A DNA stretch of 64,000 bases. Origin: Enterobacter sp. Bisph1. GTDB lineage: Bacteria; Pseudomonadota; Gammaproteobacteria; Enterobacterales; Enterobacteriaceae. The notes under the pieces were generated by a model. The model was not told the DNA's origin. It ran no database searches and saw only the letters and a list, made by a program, of their open reading frames with translations. Position 1 is the first letter of the stretch. Every line of letters begins with the position of its first letter. Where the stretch lies: contig NZ_JXAG01000028.1 of NCBI RefSeq assembly GCF_000814905.1, forward strand, positions 60,536 through 124,535. Direction: 5' to 3'. Below are positions 19,043 to 26,685 of this stretch, piece by piece. The position numbers and the translations under genes were made by a program.

Positions 19043-19389
19043 CCTTTATCTCCCGTGGTTTTTTTTCTGATAATGCTCAATATTCCCGACAATAGGGAAA
19101 CGCTGGTAACGGAAGCCACCATTGCGCCTATCGCAGTAGAAATTTGTATGTCATAACCGGCGGTAATAAACTGCGTAATTAATGCACTGAAGGTTGCCGA
19201 TATTGCACCTGCCGCATCGGCCGCTCCGTATACGCCACACAAAAAGGAAATGATCGCGGTAACTAATTTTCGTAACGGATTCGTATTCTCCTCAGTAATA
19301 ATATATAAAGTTGTACCCATCAATGAACATATCATGACGGCTGGCGTAAATTCCGGATTCAACGTAACGACAACGTGTTCGACTTCCAC
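19039..19389 (-). CDS. Holin-like membrane protein, first gene of lysis cassette
   Basis: A 116-residue membrane protein resembling the putative phage holin family that often pairs with a 3-TM holin. Hydrophobic segments are at about 14-30, 43-60 and 85-108, ending in the basic tail IIRKKTTGDKG. The start is GTG with GGAGGTG just upstream. It heads the cassette holin, holin, endolysin. No spanin, terminase, capsid or tail genes are nearby, so this is not an obvious prophage end. Such isolated cassettes serve as release systems for large toxins or chitinases in Serratia and Yersinia (type 10 secretion). Confidence 0.75.
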   Translation of the reverse strand: MEVEHVVVTLNPEFTPAVMICSLMGTTLYIITEENTNPLRKLVTAIISFLCGVYGAADAAGAISATFSALITQFITAGYDIQISTAIGAMVASVTSVSLLSGILSIIRKKTTGDKG

Positions 19390-19521
19390 TCCTAAGCACC
19401 TCCTGTGTTACCGAGCGTATGCTCAATTTTATGGGGTTCATATTTATCTCGGAGGGAAATTTATTACGTTTCATTGCCTTTTTTTATGTTTGGTTGTTGT
19501 GTGTGGGAGAATTAAACAAAA

Positions 19522-19545
19522 AAAAAGCGCCCGCAGGCGCTTTTT
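19522..19545 (-). terminator. Intrinsic terminator of the DUF1471 gene
   Basis: AAAAAGCGCC (19522-19531) and GGCGCTTTTT (19536-19545) form a perfect 10-bp stem around CGCA. Read on the minus strand it ends in a T-run, 23 bases after the stop of the small periplasmic gene. Confidence 0.9.
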
Positions 19546-19567
19546 AACTGTGATAACAGCAACGATC

Positions 19568-19777
19568 TTATTTAGTCAGTTCAGCTGTCATATGAACATT
19601 GTTATTGGTGTTGGCTTCAATGATTTTATAAGACGCACCGGACTGCTGTGCTTTAGCGGCGATCATGGATTCCGCTTCATCAAGAGTGGACGCGGTTGCG
19701 GTTACGGTCTGGGCGAACGCACCGAAGGAAAGAACAGAAAGCACAGTAGCAACAGCAATTGAATTCATGGTTTTCAT
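19568..19777 (-). CDS. DUF1471 (YhcN/BhsA-type) periplasmic protein
   Basis: A 69-residue exported protein. The signal peptide runs MKTMNSIAVATVLSVLSFGAFA, leaving a mature domain of about 47 residues with the DUF1471 pattern ...TLDEAESMIAAKAQQSGASYKIIE...VHMTAEL. Members of this enterobacterial family (BhsA, McbA, YhcN, YahO) are small stress-induced periplasmic or outer-membrane proteins affecting biofilm and stress resistance. ATG 19777 is preceded by AAGGA. A second, related gene lies 85 bases upstream in the same direction. Confidence 0.85.
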   Translation of the reverse strand: MKTMNSIAVATVLSVLSFGAFAQTVTATASTLDEAESMIAAKAQQSGASYKIIEANTNNNVHMTAELTK

Positions 19778-19862
19778 GGTGATAATCCTTAAAATTTTTT
19801 GATATGAGGCGCTTATGCCTGATTTCACATATTTACGTTATGCCGGTTTCATACGGCAGAGC

Positions 19863-20120
19863 TTATTTATAAATCACGGCGGTGCCGTGCAGGGTGTTCG
19901 GGCCGGTAACCGAGGTGATACGGAACGATTTCGCGCCCATCTCATCGGCTTTTTGCGCCAGTTCACTTTGCAAAGAGGAGAGGTTGGTACCGGCGTTAGC
20001 GGAAATCACGCCCGCTTGCTGCTGGCCTGCCGGCGTGGCCTGAACTTCAACGGCGGCTACGCTTGCAAAAGAGAGGGAGCTCAGGACGGCAACGGCAATC
20101 AGGGGTTTAATACTTTTCAT
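19863..20120 (-). CDS. DUF1471-family periplasmic protein
   Basis: An 85-residue exported protein with signal peptide MKSIKPLIAVAVLSSLSFASVAA and the C-terminal DUF1471 motif ADEMGAKSFRITSV...LHGTAVIYK. It is longer than its downstream neighbour by a linker of about 15 residues (TPAGQQQAGVISAN). Both are probably paralogues arising from a tandem duplication. It lies divergent to a TetR-type gene, with about 250 bases between them, so the TetR protein may regulate it. Function in this organism cannot be stated beyond a stress-related envelope role. Confidence 0.85.
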   Translation of the reverse strand: MKSIKPLIAVAVLSSLSFASVAAVEVQATPAGQQQAGVISANAGTNLSSLQSELAQKADEMGAKSFRITSVTGPNTLHGTAVIYK

Positions 20121-20370
20121 ACTCTTTTACCTTCTAAATGCGAGTGTCTGTGAGGTCGTTATGATTAACTTAACGATCGATAGGTAAATCATAAGTGTGA
20201 TCTACGTCACTCGTCAACACTATTTTTATAATGGTCGTTAAATTAAATTATAAGGCTTTGTTAATTAACATAATATTGGGTTATTTTTTTCTTGATTATT
20301 TTGCTGGTAACCCGTCTTGCAATGTTTTTATAATGATTATTAATTAAATTCATGTGAATAAGGGGGAACC

Positions 20371-21006
20371 ATGACTACCGATGGCACATGTTGTGTTAAA
20401 AAAGGCCGCGGGCGGCCAAAAGTCTTCGATCGTGAGGCAATGCTGGATAAAGCCATGATGCTGTTCTGGCAGCATGGGTATGAAGCTACTTCCCTTACCG
20501 ATTTGGTGGAGGCCACCGGCGCAAAAGCGCCGACGCTGTATGCGGAATTTACGAATAAAGAAGGGTTGTTCAGGGCGGTGGTCGACCGGTATATGGCGCG
20601 TTTTGCCACGCAGCACCGGGCGGCGCTGTTTTGCGATGAGAAAAGCGTTGAGCAGGCGCTGCGCGATTATCTGCAGGCGTTAGCCAGCTGTTTTGCCGGT
20701 GGCGATACGCCCGCTGGCTGCTTTCTGGTGAATACTTCTGCCACCGTTTCAGCGTCATCGGAACCCATTGCTGACACCCTGCGGGCGCGGCAAACGGATC
20801 AGCAACAAACGCTGCTGCTCTTTTTGCAACAGCGCCAGCTGCGCGGCGAAATCCCGTCTCAGGCCCCTCTACGCGACATTGCGCTGTTCTTAAGCTGCTT
20901 AATTCACGGCATGTCGGTCAGCGCGCGCGACGGTGCAAGCCCTGAGAAATTAACGCAGGTTATCGACACCGCGCTGCGCTTGTGGCCGACGTTACTGCAG
21001 GCGTGA
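20371..21006 (+). CDS. TetR/AcrR-family transcriptional regulator
   Basis: A 211-residue TetR-type repressor. The N-terminal HTH is clear: RGRPKVFDREAMLDKAMMLFWQ is the first helix, TSLTDLVEATGAKAPTLYAEF the helix-turn-helix, and KEGLFRAVVDRY follows. The C-terminal ligand domain matches the TetR_C class seen in AcrR-like regulators (CFLVNTSATVSA). It follows an AGGGGGAACC ribosome site. Its neighbours are a divergent DUF1471 gene and a convergent xylosidase gene. Target and ligand are unknown; the divergent periplasmic genes are the most likely local target. Confidence 0.9.
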   Translation: MTTDGTCCVKKGRGRPKVFDREAMLDKAMMLFWQHGYEATSLTDLVEATGAKAPTLYAEFTNKEGLFRAVVDRYMARFATQHRAALFCDEKSVEQALRDYLQALASCFAGGDTPAGCFLVNTSATVSASSEPIADTLRARQTDQQQTLLLFLQQRQLRGEIPSQAPLRDIALFLSCLIHGMSVSARDGASPEKLTQVIDTALRLWPTLLQA

Positions 21007-21044
21007 TGGCGATACGCTGTCTCGCCTTGCCATCAGTCACCTTA

Positions 21045-22625
21045 TTAACGCCTGCTGTAGGGCGGCGGCGATGTGGCCGTCACCGTAAAGTGCGCAAAGC
21101 ACGCGCGGCCTTTAACGGCGTAATCCGCTGACGAGAGAGCGTAAATACCGACTTTCGCGCCGATCCATTTACCCGCCGATGCGGCAAAGTCCGGCGTGAT
21201 AAGCTGCCAGCTCTCGCCATGCTGCGACCAGGAAAACTGGCAAATGCCATCGTTATCCACCGCCACGCGCAGCGAAATACGACTCATGCTTGCGCGCACC
21301 GGCAGCAGCTCTGAGGTGAAATCAACGATCCCTTTATCGCTGTTCCAGCCGGTAGTGACCTTAAGGTGTGCATTTCCGTTTTGCCAAACCAACGCCACTG
21401 ACGCAAAGCGCTCGCCATAAATCACCAGCCCGGCTTCGTCATTTTGGTGTATGAAATCGGCGGTCAGGGTTGTTTGCGCGCTAAAGGCCGGTGCGGGGAA
21501 TTTTTGCAGCAGCAGCTGGGGCGTGTCATACAGCGAATGCGGCCCGACCGGGTAACAGGCAAGGGTTAGCCCTTGCTGACCGGGAATAATCCAGCCCGGT
21601 TGCGGGTTGGCGGGCCACTGCCATTGCAGGCCGGGCTTACCATCGACGAAATCATCCGAGGTTTGCGGCTCGCAATAGGCAGCTTGCGCGCTGCCCGCAG
21701 GCTTACGCGCGCGCATTACCGGTTCACCCATCGCTGAGAGCGAATCAAGGGCGCCGATTTGCGGCCAACCCTCGTCATCCCAGCGTAGCGGTTGTACGTG
21801 CACTATCCGGCCATAAAAGCCTTTATCCTGGAAATGGACAAACCAGCCTTCACCGTCGGGTGATTCAACCCAGCCTCCCTGATGCGGGCCGTTAACCCCG
21901 GTCACGCCCTGATGCAACACATTTTTAGCGAGATACTGACCCTCGACGGTGCGGCTACGCAACACCGTTTGCCAGCCCGATTCCACGCCGCCTGCCGGGG
22001 CGAAAATGTAATATTCGCCATTGCGTTTGTAGAATTTGGGTCCTTCAAGGGTCGGGTGCGAGCGGGTGCCATCAAAGATGATTTTCCCTTCATCAAGCAG
22101 GCTGCGGCCATCCGGCGACATGGCGCACAACTGAAGTTTATGTTTGATATTGGCGCGGCTGTAGGCAAAGGCGTGCACCAGCCAGGCGCGACCGTCGTCA
22201 TCCCACAGCGGGCAGGGATCAATCCAGCCTTGCACCGCTTTCAGACAGTGCGCCGCCGACCATTCGCCATACGGGTCCTGCGCTTTACTCATAAAGATGC
22301 CTTCATCGGGCATGCTGTAAAAGACCCAGAAATAGCCGTCATGAAAGCGCAGCGAGGGAGCCCAAACGCCTTTGCCCGGTAATACTTCGTCAAACTGTTT
22401 CGGCAGTGTTGGCAGAACGTGGTTGATGATTCGCCAGTTCACCAGGTCGCTGGATTCAAGGATCGGTAAACCGGGTAGATGGTTAAAGCTTGAGGCCACC
22501 ATATAGTAGCGGCCGTTGACGCAAATCGCGTCCGGGTCTGAATAGTCCGCATGGATCACCGGATTACGGTAAGTGCCATCCTGATTATCCGCTGGCCAGA
22601 TGCAGGGAGAAACGTAGTGGGTCAT
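21045..22625 (-). CDS. GH43 beta-xylosidase
   Basis: A 526-residue glycoside hydrolase of family 43, acting on xylo-oligosaccharides in the cytoplasm (no signal peptide). The N-terminal five-bladed propeller starts with YRNPVIHADYSDPDAICVNG, where the Asp of the DPD motif is the general base. A typical acid region follows (TLEGPKFYKRNGEYYI, with the Glu in TLEGP). From about residue 320 a C-terminal beta-sandwich (GH43_C2/DUF1349-like) completes the enzyme. The start overlaps the stop of the upstream transporter gene by one base (TAATG). E. coli YagH and XynB are close relatives. Together with the transporter it forms a xyloside uptake and hydrolysis operon. Confidence 0.93.
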   Translation of the reverse strand: MTHYVSPCIWPADNQDGTYRNPVIHADYSDPDAICVNGRYYMVASSFNHLPGLPILESSDLVNWRIINHVLPTLPKQFDEVLPGKGVWAPSLRFHDGYFWVFYSMPDEGIFMSKAQDPYGEWSAAHCLKAVQGWIDPCPLWDDDGRAWLVHAFAYSRANIKHKLQLCAMSPDGRSLLDEGKIIFDGTRSHPTLEGPKFYKRNGEYYIFAPAGGVESGWQTVLRSRTVEGQYLAKNVLHQGVTGVNGPHQGGWVESPDGEGWFVHFQDKGFYGRIVHVQPLRWDDEGWPQIGALDSLSAMGEPVMRARKPAGSAQAAYCEPQTSDDFVDGKPGLQWQWPANPQPGWIIPGQQGLTLACYPVGPHSLYDTPQLLLQKFPAPAFSAQTTLTADFIHQNDEAGLVIYGERFASVALVWQNGNAHLKVTTGWNSDKGIVDFTSELLPVRASMSRISLRVAVDNDGICQFSWSQHGESWQLITPDFAASAGKWIGAKVGIYALSSADYAVKGRACFAHFTVTATSPPPYSRR

Positions 22626-24055
22626 TATTTCGCTCCTCCGGCAATCAGTACGCCCTCAGACACATCCTCGGTGTTGCGCTGTGCGGCCGCCGTTTTGGCG
22701 CTCATATCACGGTGGATATTGCTCATTGTTTCGTCATCCAGTTTATAAAGCCAGGAGAGGCACCATAGCACCAGATAAGAGAGGGAGGGACCCACGGTCA
22801 GCAGGCTGACAATGCCGGTAATGGCGGCCGCGCTTTGCGTTGCCGACCCGGCCTGGTAACCAAACCAGCCCAGTGAAAAACCGACCATCGCCCCGGCTAC
22901 CGCCATCCCCAGTTTCAGCATAAACAGGTTGCCCGAAAACGACAGACCGGTAATACGTCGCCCGGTTTTCCACTCGCCGTAATCCGCTGCATTCGCCATC
23001 ATGTTCCACTTAAACGGCTGATACATCTGATGCAGGAAGCCAATCAAAAAATAGATCGGGAAAATAACACTCAGCAGGGTAGGCGGCACGAAGAACATAA
23101 TAACCCCGGCGAAGACCAGCAGCAGGTTAATGGTGCGGAACATAAACAGCGACTTATAGCGCTGGGAGAAATAACCCGCGCCCATTGCGCCAAATATAGT
23201 GCCCACCACCATCGTAGTAATAAAGGCGGTTTTCATGGTGGTGCTGGCGGCGCCCATTTGCGCCCCGCCGGTCATTAAATAGGTGGCGTAATAAAGCGTG
23301 GCGGAACTTCTCATCACGCTCGCCATACTAGAGAAGAAGGTAATTACAGCGACGATACGCCATTGATCGTTGTGCCAGAGATTTTTTAAATCCTCTTTAA
23401 CGGAGGATTTAGTATCAACCGCGGGCGTGACGCGTTCCTGGGTGTTAAAGAAACAGAGCACTAGCATAATAATGGCAATGGTGCCCATCACCGCCATCGT
23501 CGCCTGATAACCCAACTGTTTATTCTCTTTGCCAAACCACTCGACCAGGCTCAATGTGCCGACAGACACTAATAAACCGGCACAGGAAGAGAGCGTGAAA
23601 CGCCAGGATTGGGCGGATAAACGATCTTTATCATTGTCGGTAATCACGCCGCCGAGCGCGCAGTAAGGGATATTAATAAAGGTGTATGCCAGCATCAGGC
23701 CGGTATAGGTCAAATAGGCATAGACTAATTTTCCTGTATGACCAAAATCCGGTGTAGTGAAGGTCATTACCGCCATGACTGCATACGGCACGGCAAACCA
23801 GATAAGCCACGGACGGAAGTGACCATATTTTGTTTTGACCCGATCGGCAATCATCCCGGTGAGGGGATCCACCACCGCATCGAGGATTCGCGTTACTAAA
23901 AACATAATACCGACGGCGGCGGCATCCAGGCCGTAAATATCCGTATAAAAGTAGGTTAAAAACATGGTCACAGAGGAGAAAACGATGCCGCAAGCCGCAT
24001 CGCCCATGCCAAAACTTAGCTTCTCCATTGTGCTCAAGCGAGCGTGAACAGACAT
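22625..24055 (-). CDS. GPH-family sodium/proton:xyloside symporter
   Basis: A 476-residue inner-membrane transporter of the glycoside-pentoside-hexuronide (MelB/XynT/YagG) family with about 12 transmembrane segments. The N-terminal GMGDAACGIVFSS and the loop IADRVKTKYGHFRPW are family signatures. Start 24055 (MSVHARLSTMEKLSFG) has GAGG seven bases upstream; an ATG at 24079 lies inside an operator-like palindrome and lacks a ribosome site. It is translationally coupled to the xylosidase gene and should import xylobiose or xylosides for it. E. coli carries the same pair (yagG-yagH) in the CP4-6 island at thrW. Confidence 0.93.
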   Translation of the reverse strand: MSVHARLSTMEKLSFGMGDAACGIVFSSVTMFLTYFYTDIYGLDAAAVGIMFLVTRILDAVVDPLTGMIADRVKTKYGHFRPWLIWFAVPYAVMAVMTFTTPDFGHTGKLVYAYLTYTGLMLAYTFINIPYCALGGVITDNDKDRLSAQSWRFTLSSCAGLLVSVGTLSLVEWFGKENKQLGYQATMAVMGTIAIIMLVLCFFNTQERVTPAVDTKSSVKEDLKNLWHNDQWRIVAVITFFSSMASVMRSSATLYYATYLMTGGAQMGAASTTMKTAFITTMVVGTIFGAMGAGYFSQRYKSLFMFRTINLLLVFAGVIMFFVPPTLLSVIFPIYFLIGFLHQMYQPFKWNMMANAADYGEWKTGRRITGLSFSGNLFMLKLGMAVAGAMVGFSLGWFGYQAGSATQSAAAITGIVSLLTVGPSLSYLVLWCLSWLYKLDDETMSNIHRDMSAKTAAAQRNTEDVSEGVLIAGGAK

Positions 24056-24072
24056 AGGTGCCTCGTAGTTGT

Positions 24073-24097
24073 CATGCAAATTAAGGTAATTTGTATG
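24073..24097. promoter_or_regulatory. Operator-like palindrome upstream of the xyloside operon
   Basis: CATGCAAATTA and TAATTTGTATG are inverted repeats of 11 bases around AGG, with one mismatch. The site lies 18-42 bases before the transporter start codon, where a repressor would block transcription. No dedicated regulator gene is adjacent to the operon. Confidence 0.6.
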
Positions 24098-24372
24098 CTA
24101 ACTTCTGTTCTGAGGTATACCACTTATAATATTTCATTTCAGGTTTACGTTTTTTTACTAATGTGAGGCTTATCGCAATCTCCCCCTACTAAAAATAACG
24201 GCGTGACAGGCAGCATTATTTTTATGTCGCCAGGATAATTCTTTATGAAATAAAGTGTGCAGCCGAATGACCCCTATTTATTTCATTTTTATTAAAACGG
24301 GCAGGGCAGAGATAATATAAAAATCGGCTCAGGTAGCGCGGGCGACCGGGTGTTACGCCCGCTTAGATCACA

Positions 24373-25010
24373 TTAATGATGCAGCATCTCGTCGACAATC
24401 TGCGCTTTGGTCATATTGTAGGGATAGTACGTCGGCCAGTTATCCATCTCTTTGAGCAGGGCTTCCTGCGAGCTATTGCCCATGAAAATATGGAAGTGCT
24501 GCGAAGTACGCGGGGCGATAGTATGGTCGCTGAACTGGACATATTTCGGCGCTTAGATTGCGGCTCCGTACATTCATACAGATAACGTACCCCTTTTTTT
24601 CCCGAGCTGTAGGTGAGGATTTTAAAGCCGGTATAAGCATAACGGCAGGCATTAACCGCTTTGCCGGTGTGAAATTCCATTACCCCGTTTTCAATGCCAA
24701 TCATCTCCACATCGCTGGCGTAGCCCTTTTTGTAATAGTCACGGTAATCTTCTACGCTTTTCCCGCTCAATTTTGCTTTCTTCATCAGGACCGGATCGAG
24801 ATCGCCATTTTGCAAATAGGGGTACAAGGATTGCCAAATTCCCTGCCAGTCCGATAGCGGCCGATCCTTTACATCCTTGTCAGCAAAATCGCCTTCGCTG
24901 GCTTTACGCTCTGCTTCTGTCAAGGGTTTGCCATGGTGATGACCATGAGCCATGGCCTGCGCGCCTGCAAACAGACCGCCTATACACACGATAAAAGCCA
25001 ATCTTTTCAT
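24373..25010 (-). pseudogene. zinT: Periplasmic zinc-binding protein ZinT, frameshifted
   Basis: ZinT binds periplasmic zinc and passes it to ZnuA. The first 150 residues match well: signal peptide MKRLAFIVCIGGLFAGAQAMA, the HGHHHGK metal motif, LSDWQGIWQSLYPYLQ, and YSSGKKGVRYLYEC. After EPQSK one base is missing near 24550 (AAGCGCC where AAGGCGCC is expected). The frame then changes to unrelated sequence and would run to 24411. Restoring one base gives the normal ending with [19 protein letters not shown] and DNWPTYYPY, with a stop at 24373. The conserved zinc-ligand histidines lie after the break, so the product would lack them. Either a real recent mutation or a sequencing error. Confidence 0.88.
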
Positions 25011-25048
25011 AATCCTGATACGCTCCTGATAAGAAATTGTTACGAAAT

Positions 25049-25070
25049 GAAATGTTATAATATAACAATA
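25049..25070 (-). promoter_or_regulatory. Zur operator of zinT
   Basis: GAAATGTTATAATATAACA (from 25049), with a partial continuation, closely matches the enterobacterial Zur box and is an inverted repeat around TATAATATA. It lies 39-60 bases upstream of the zinT start. Zur with zinc should repress zinT, and zinc starvation should induce it. Confidence 0.85.
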
Positions 25071-25183
25071 ACAAAAGCCAGAGTGTTGATACTCGAGATA
25101 AAAGGGGATTCAGAACCGGGCAGTAAGCCAGCTCAGCGGGCAGTGAAAAGGAGAGAGGGCAGGGTGATCCCTGCCCGAAGGCG

Positions 25184-25510
25184 TTATGCCGCCATTTGCA
25201 TACAGGATTCTGCGCAGGCGCGACAGTATTTCGCACACTGTTTACAGTGAGCAGACTGATGTTTGCTGCACTCTTCAGCGCAGGCGCGACAGATATCAAT
25301 GCAGATTCGGCACAGGGAAGGCAACTGGTTGCTCTCCATCGCCATAAACTGCGCGGCAAGACGGCACAGCGAGGCACACTGAACGTCCAGTTTGATGCAT
25401 TCTCGCATCATGGCGATGTCCTCTTCCTGTAAACAAGAGAGGGCGCAGTGCTCGCAGGCGGCGGCGCAGCGGTAACACGCTTCTGCGCACTGTTGATGTT
25501 GTTCGTGCAT
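25184..25510 (-). CDS. Cysteine-rich four-helix copper-storage protein (Csp/DUF326)
   Basis: A 108-residue protein with 18 or so cysteines in CxxxC-type spacing (CAEACYRCAAACEHCALSC, CASLC, CRICIDICRACAEEC, CKQCAKYCRACAESC). This is the pattern of the Csp3/YhjQ four-helix bundle, which stores many Cu(I) ions inside its core. There is no signal peptide or Tat motif, so it is the cytosolic Csp3 type. ATG 25510 has GGAG just upstream; an earlier in-frame ATG at 25552 is less likely. It lies beside the zinc gene zinT but is a separate unit. Copper buffering is the family role and is inferred here. Confidence 0.9.
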   Translation of the reverse strand: MHEQHQQCAEACYRCAAACEHCALSCLQEEDIAMMRECIKLDVQCASLCRLAAQFMAMESNQLPSLCRICIDICRACAEECSKHQSAHCKQCAKYCRACAESCMQMAA

Positions 25511-25833
25511 CGGTTTCTCCAGCAAAAATGTGTGGCAGAAATAAGTGTGCACAGAATATTTACTCAGGCCACTTTATTTACGAAATTAATCGTAGCGGCA
25601 ATTTTTTCTCGGTGATAATTTAGATTGTAAGGTGTTTAAAAATATACTAAATATATTATTTGCAACAGATGTGTTTAAATATTTCTATATCTCACATAGG
25701 GTTATTTAAAGGATATATCCTTGGTGAAAGTTTGACTATTATCAATAAATGTCCAGACTTAAGATTCCAACGCGATTGATATGAGCTGTTTACCGTATCG
25801 ATTATATCGAAGATGAAAATGTGGAGATATAAC
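25511..25833. other. Intergenic region between csp and the yciG-like gene
   Basis: AT-rich, about 320 bases, holding the divergent promoters of the two flanking genes. The only notable element is the perfect 14-bp palindrome AAGGATATATCCTT at 25709-25722. I cannot assign it to a known regulator and see no gene here. Confidence 0.5.
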
Positions 25834-26019
25834 ATGGCCGAGCATAGAGGTGGTTCTGGTAATTTCGCTGAAGATCGTGAAAAAGCCTCCGAAGCAGGAC
25901 GTAAAGGTGGTCAGCACAGCGGTGGTAACTTCAAGAACGACACCGAACGTGCATCCGAAGCCGGTAAAAAAGGCGGTAGTAGTAGCAGTAAAAGTAGCAG
26001 CAGTGGCGGTAAGAAATAA
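25834..26019 (+). CDS. yciG: KGG-motif general stress protein (YciG type)
   Basis: A 61-residue very hydrophilic protein nearly identical in its first 45 residues to E. coli YciG: AEHRGGSGNFAEDREKASEA, then GRKGGQHSGGNF and KGG. The two KGG repeats define the con-10/stress-induced bacterial acidophilic repeat family. The C-terminus differs, being a Ser/Lys-rich run. YciG is needed for swarming and is part of the general stress regulon in E. coli. ATG 25834 follows GGAGATATAAC. In E. coli it heads yciGFE; yciF and yciE are absent here. Confidence 0.9.
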   Translation: MAEHRGGSGNFAEDREKASEAGRKGGQHSGGNFKNDTERASEAGKKGGSSSSKSSSSGGKK

Positions 26020-26065
26020 CCGTTTCGCTCACTACTTTTTCTCCCTACCTAATTTTTATCGAAAG

Positions 26066-26083
26066 CGAGTCGGCAACGACTCG
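26066..26083 (+). terminator. Intrinsic terminator after the yciG-like gene
   Basis: CGAGTCG and CGACTCG form a perfect 7-bp stem with a GCAA tetraloop, followed by a T-rich run to about 26100. Confidence 0.92.
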
Positions 26084-26125
26084 TTTATTTTTATTTTTTT
26101 TGAAAAAGGTTGAGGCATTATAGTA

Positions 26126-26335
26126 ATGAACCAAAATAATAATGAGGAGGGAGAGAGGATTATCGACAAAACTGAAAATTTAGCGCTCTCTATTCCCGCT
26201 CAATTAACCGACAATTCTTCTTCCCTGTGCGAAATGATTGCTGTTGATTTTACCGAAACGGTAGATTTACAGCTGCTGCCTTACAAGAAACGCCTGATTC
26301 ATAAATTGGCTAATCGTAAGTCACGCCTGAAATAA
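26126..26335 (+). CDS. Small hypothetical protein, 69 residues
   Basis: An intact frame of 69 codons lies between two terminators. The product (MNQNNNEEGERIIDKTENLAL...) has an acidic polar N-terminus, a central IPAQLTDNSSSLCEMIAVDFTETVDL and a basic C-terminal tail YKKRLIHKLANRKSRLK. No signal peptide or membrane segment is seen, and I do not recognise a family. A GAGG lies 12 bases before the ATG, which is long spacing. The gene follows the yciG-like terminator, so it probably has its own promoter. Confidence 0.6.
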   Translation: MNQNNNEEGERIIDKTENLALSIPAQLTDNSSSLCEMIAVDFTETVDLQLLPYKKRLIHKLANRKSRLK

Positions 26336-26544
26336 CCTTTTCACCTACCCGCTGAGGCAGCGTGTGCCTCCTCTCTTCTCGGCCATTGTGCTGTATGACC
26401 GGGACACTTTCATTTCTTTTGCAGGTAAAAAAACAGTTATTCAATGTTATACGCATTGAAGGGTGGTTTTCAGCTCTGCCGCCTGGGCGTTTTGTACCTG
26501 CGTTGTCTATAGTAAAAGTAGATCCACTCACCAAAGGAGGCTAT

Positions 26545-26622
26545 GTGTTCAGAATTGAAAAAGATGATCCGCGTGAAGCACCGGAATCAGGTGATAAAAA
26601 ACCGCAGCCGGTGAAAAAGTAA
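26545..26622 (+). CDS. Possible 25-residue peptide gene
   Basis: A short frame starts GTG at 26545 right after AAAGGAGG and ends TAA, followed at once by an intrinsic terminator. The peptide starts MFRIEKDDPREAPESG and ends QPVKK; it is acidic to basic and hydrophilic. The frame is also open upstream to 26362 without a good ribosome site. An ATG two bases earlier (26543, other frame) could instead make a 23-residue peptide. Strong ribosome site plus terminator suggests a real small gene, but there is no homology to rely on. Confidence 0.4.
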   Translation: MFRIEKDDPREAPESGDKKPQPVKK

Positions 26623-26624
26623 TC

Positions 26625-26650
26625 AAAAAGGTCGCTTCGGCGGCCTTTTT
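26625..26650. terminator. Bidirectional intrinsic terminator
   Basis: AAAAAGGTCG and CGGCCTTTTT pair (one G-T) around a CTTCGG loop. A-run and T-run flank the stem, so it can end transcription from both the small plus-strand gene and the minus-strand Rdx gene. Confidence 0.85.
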
Positions 26651-26685
26651 GTTATTTAAGACGGCACGCTTACGCTTACGCGGCG

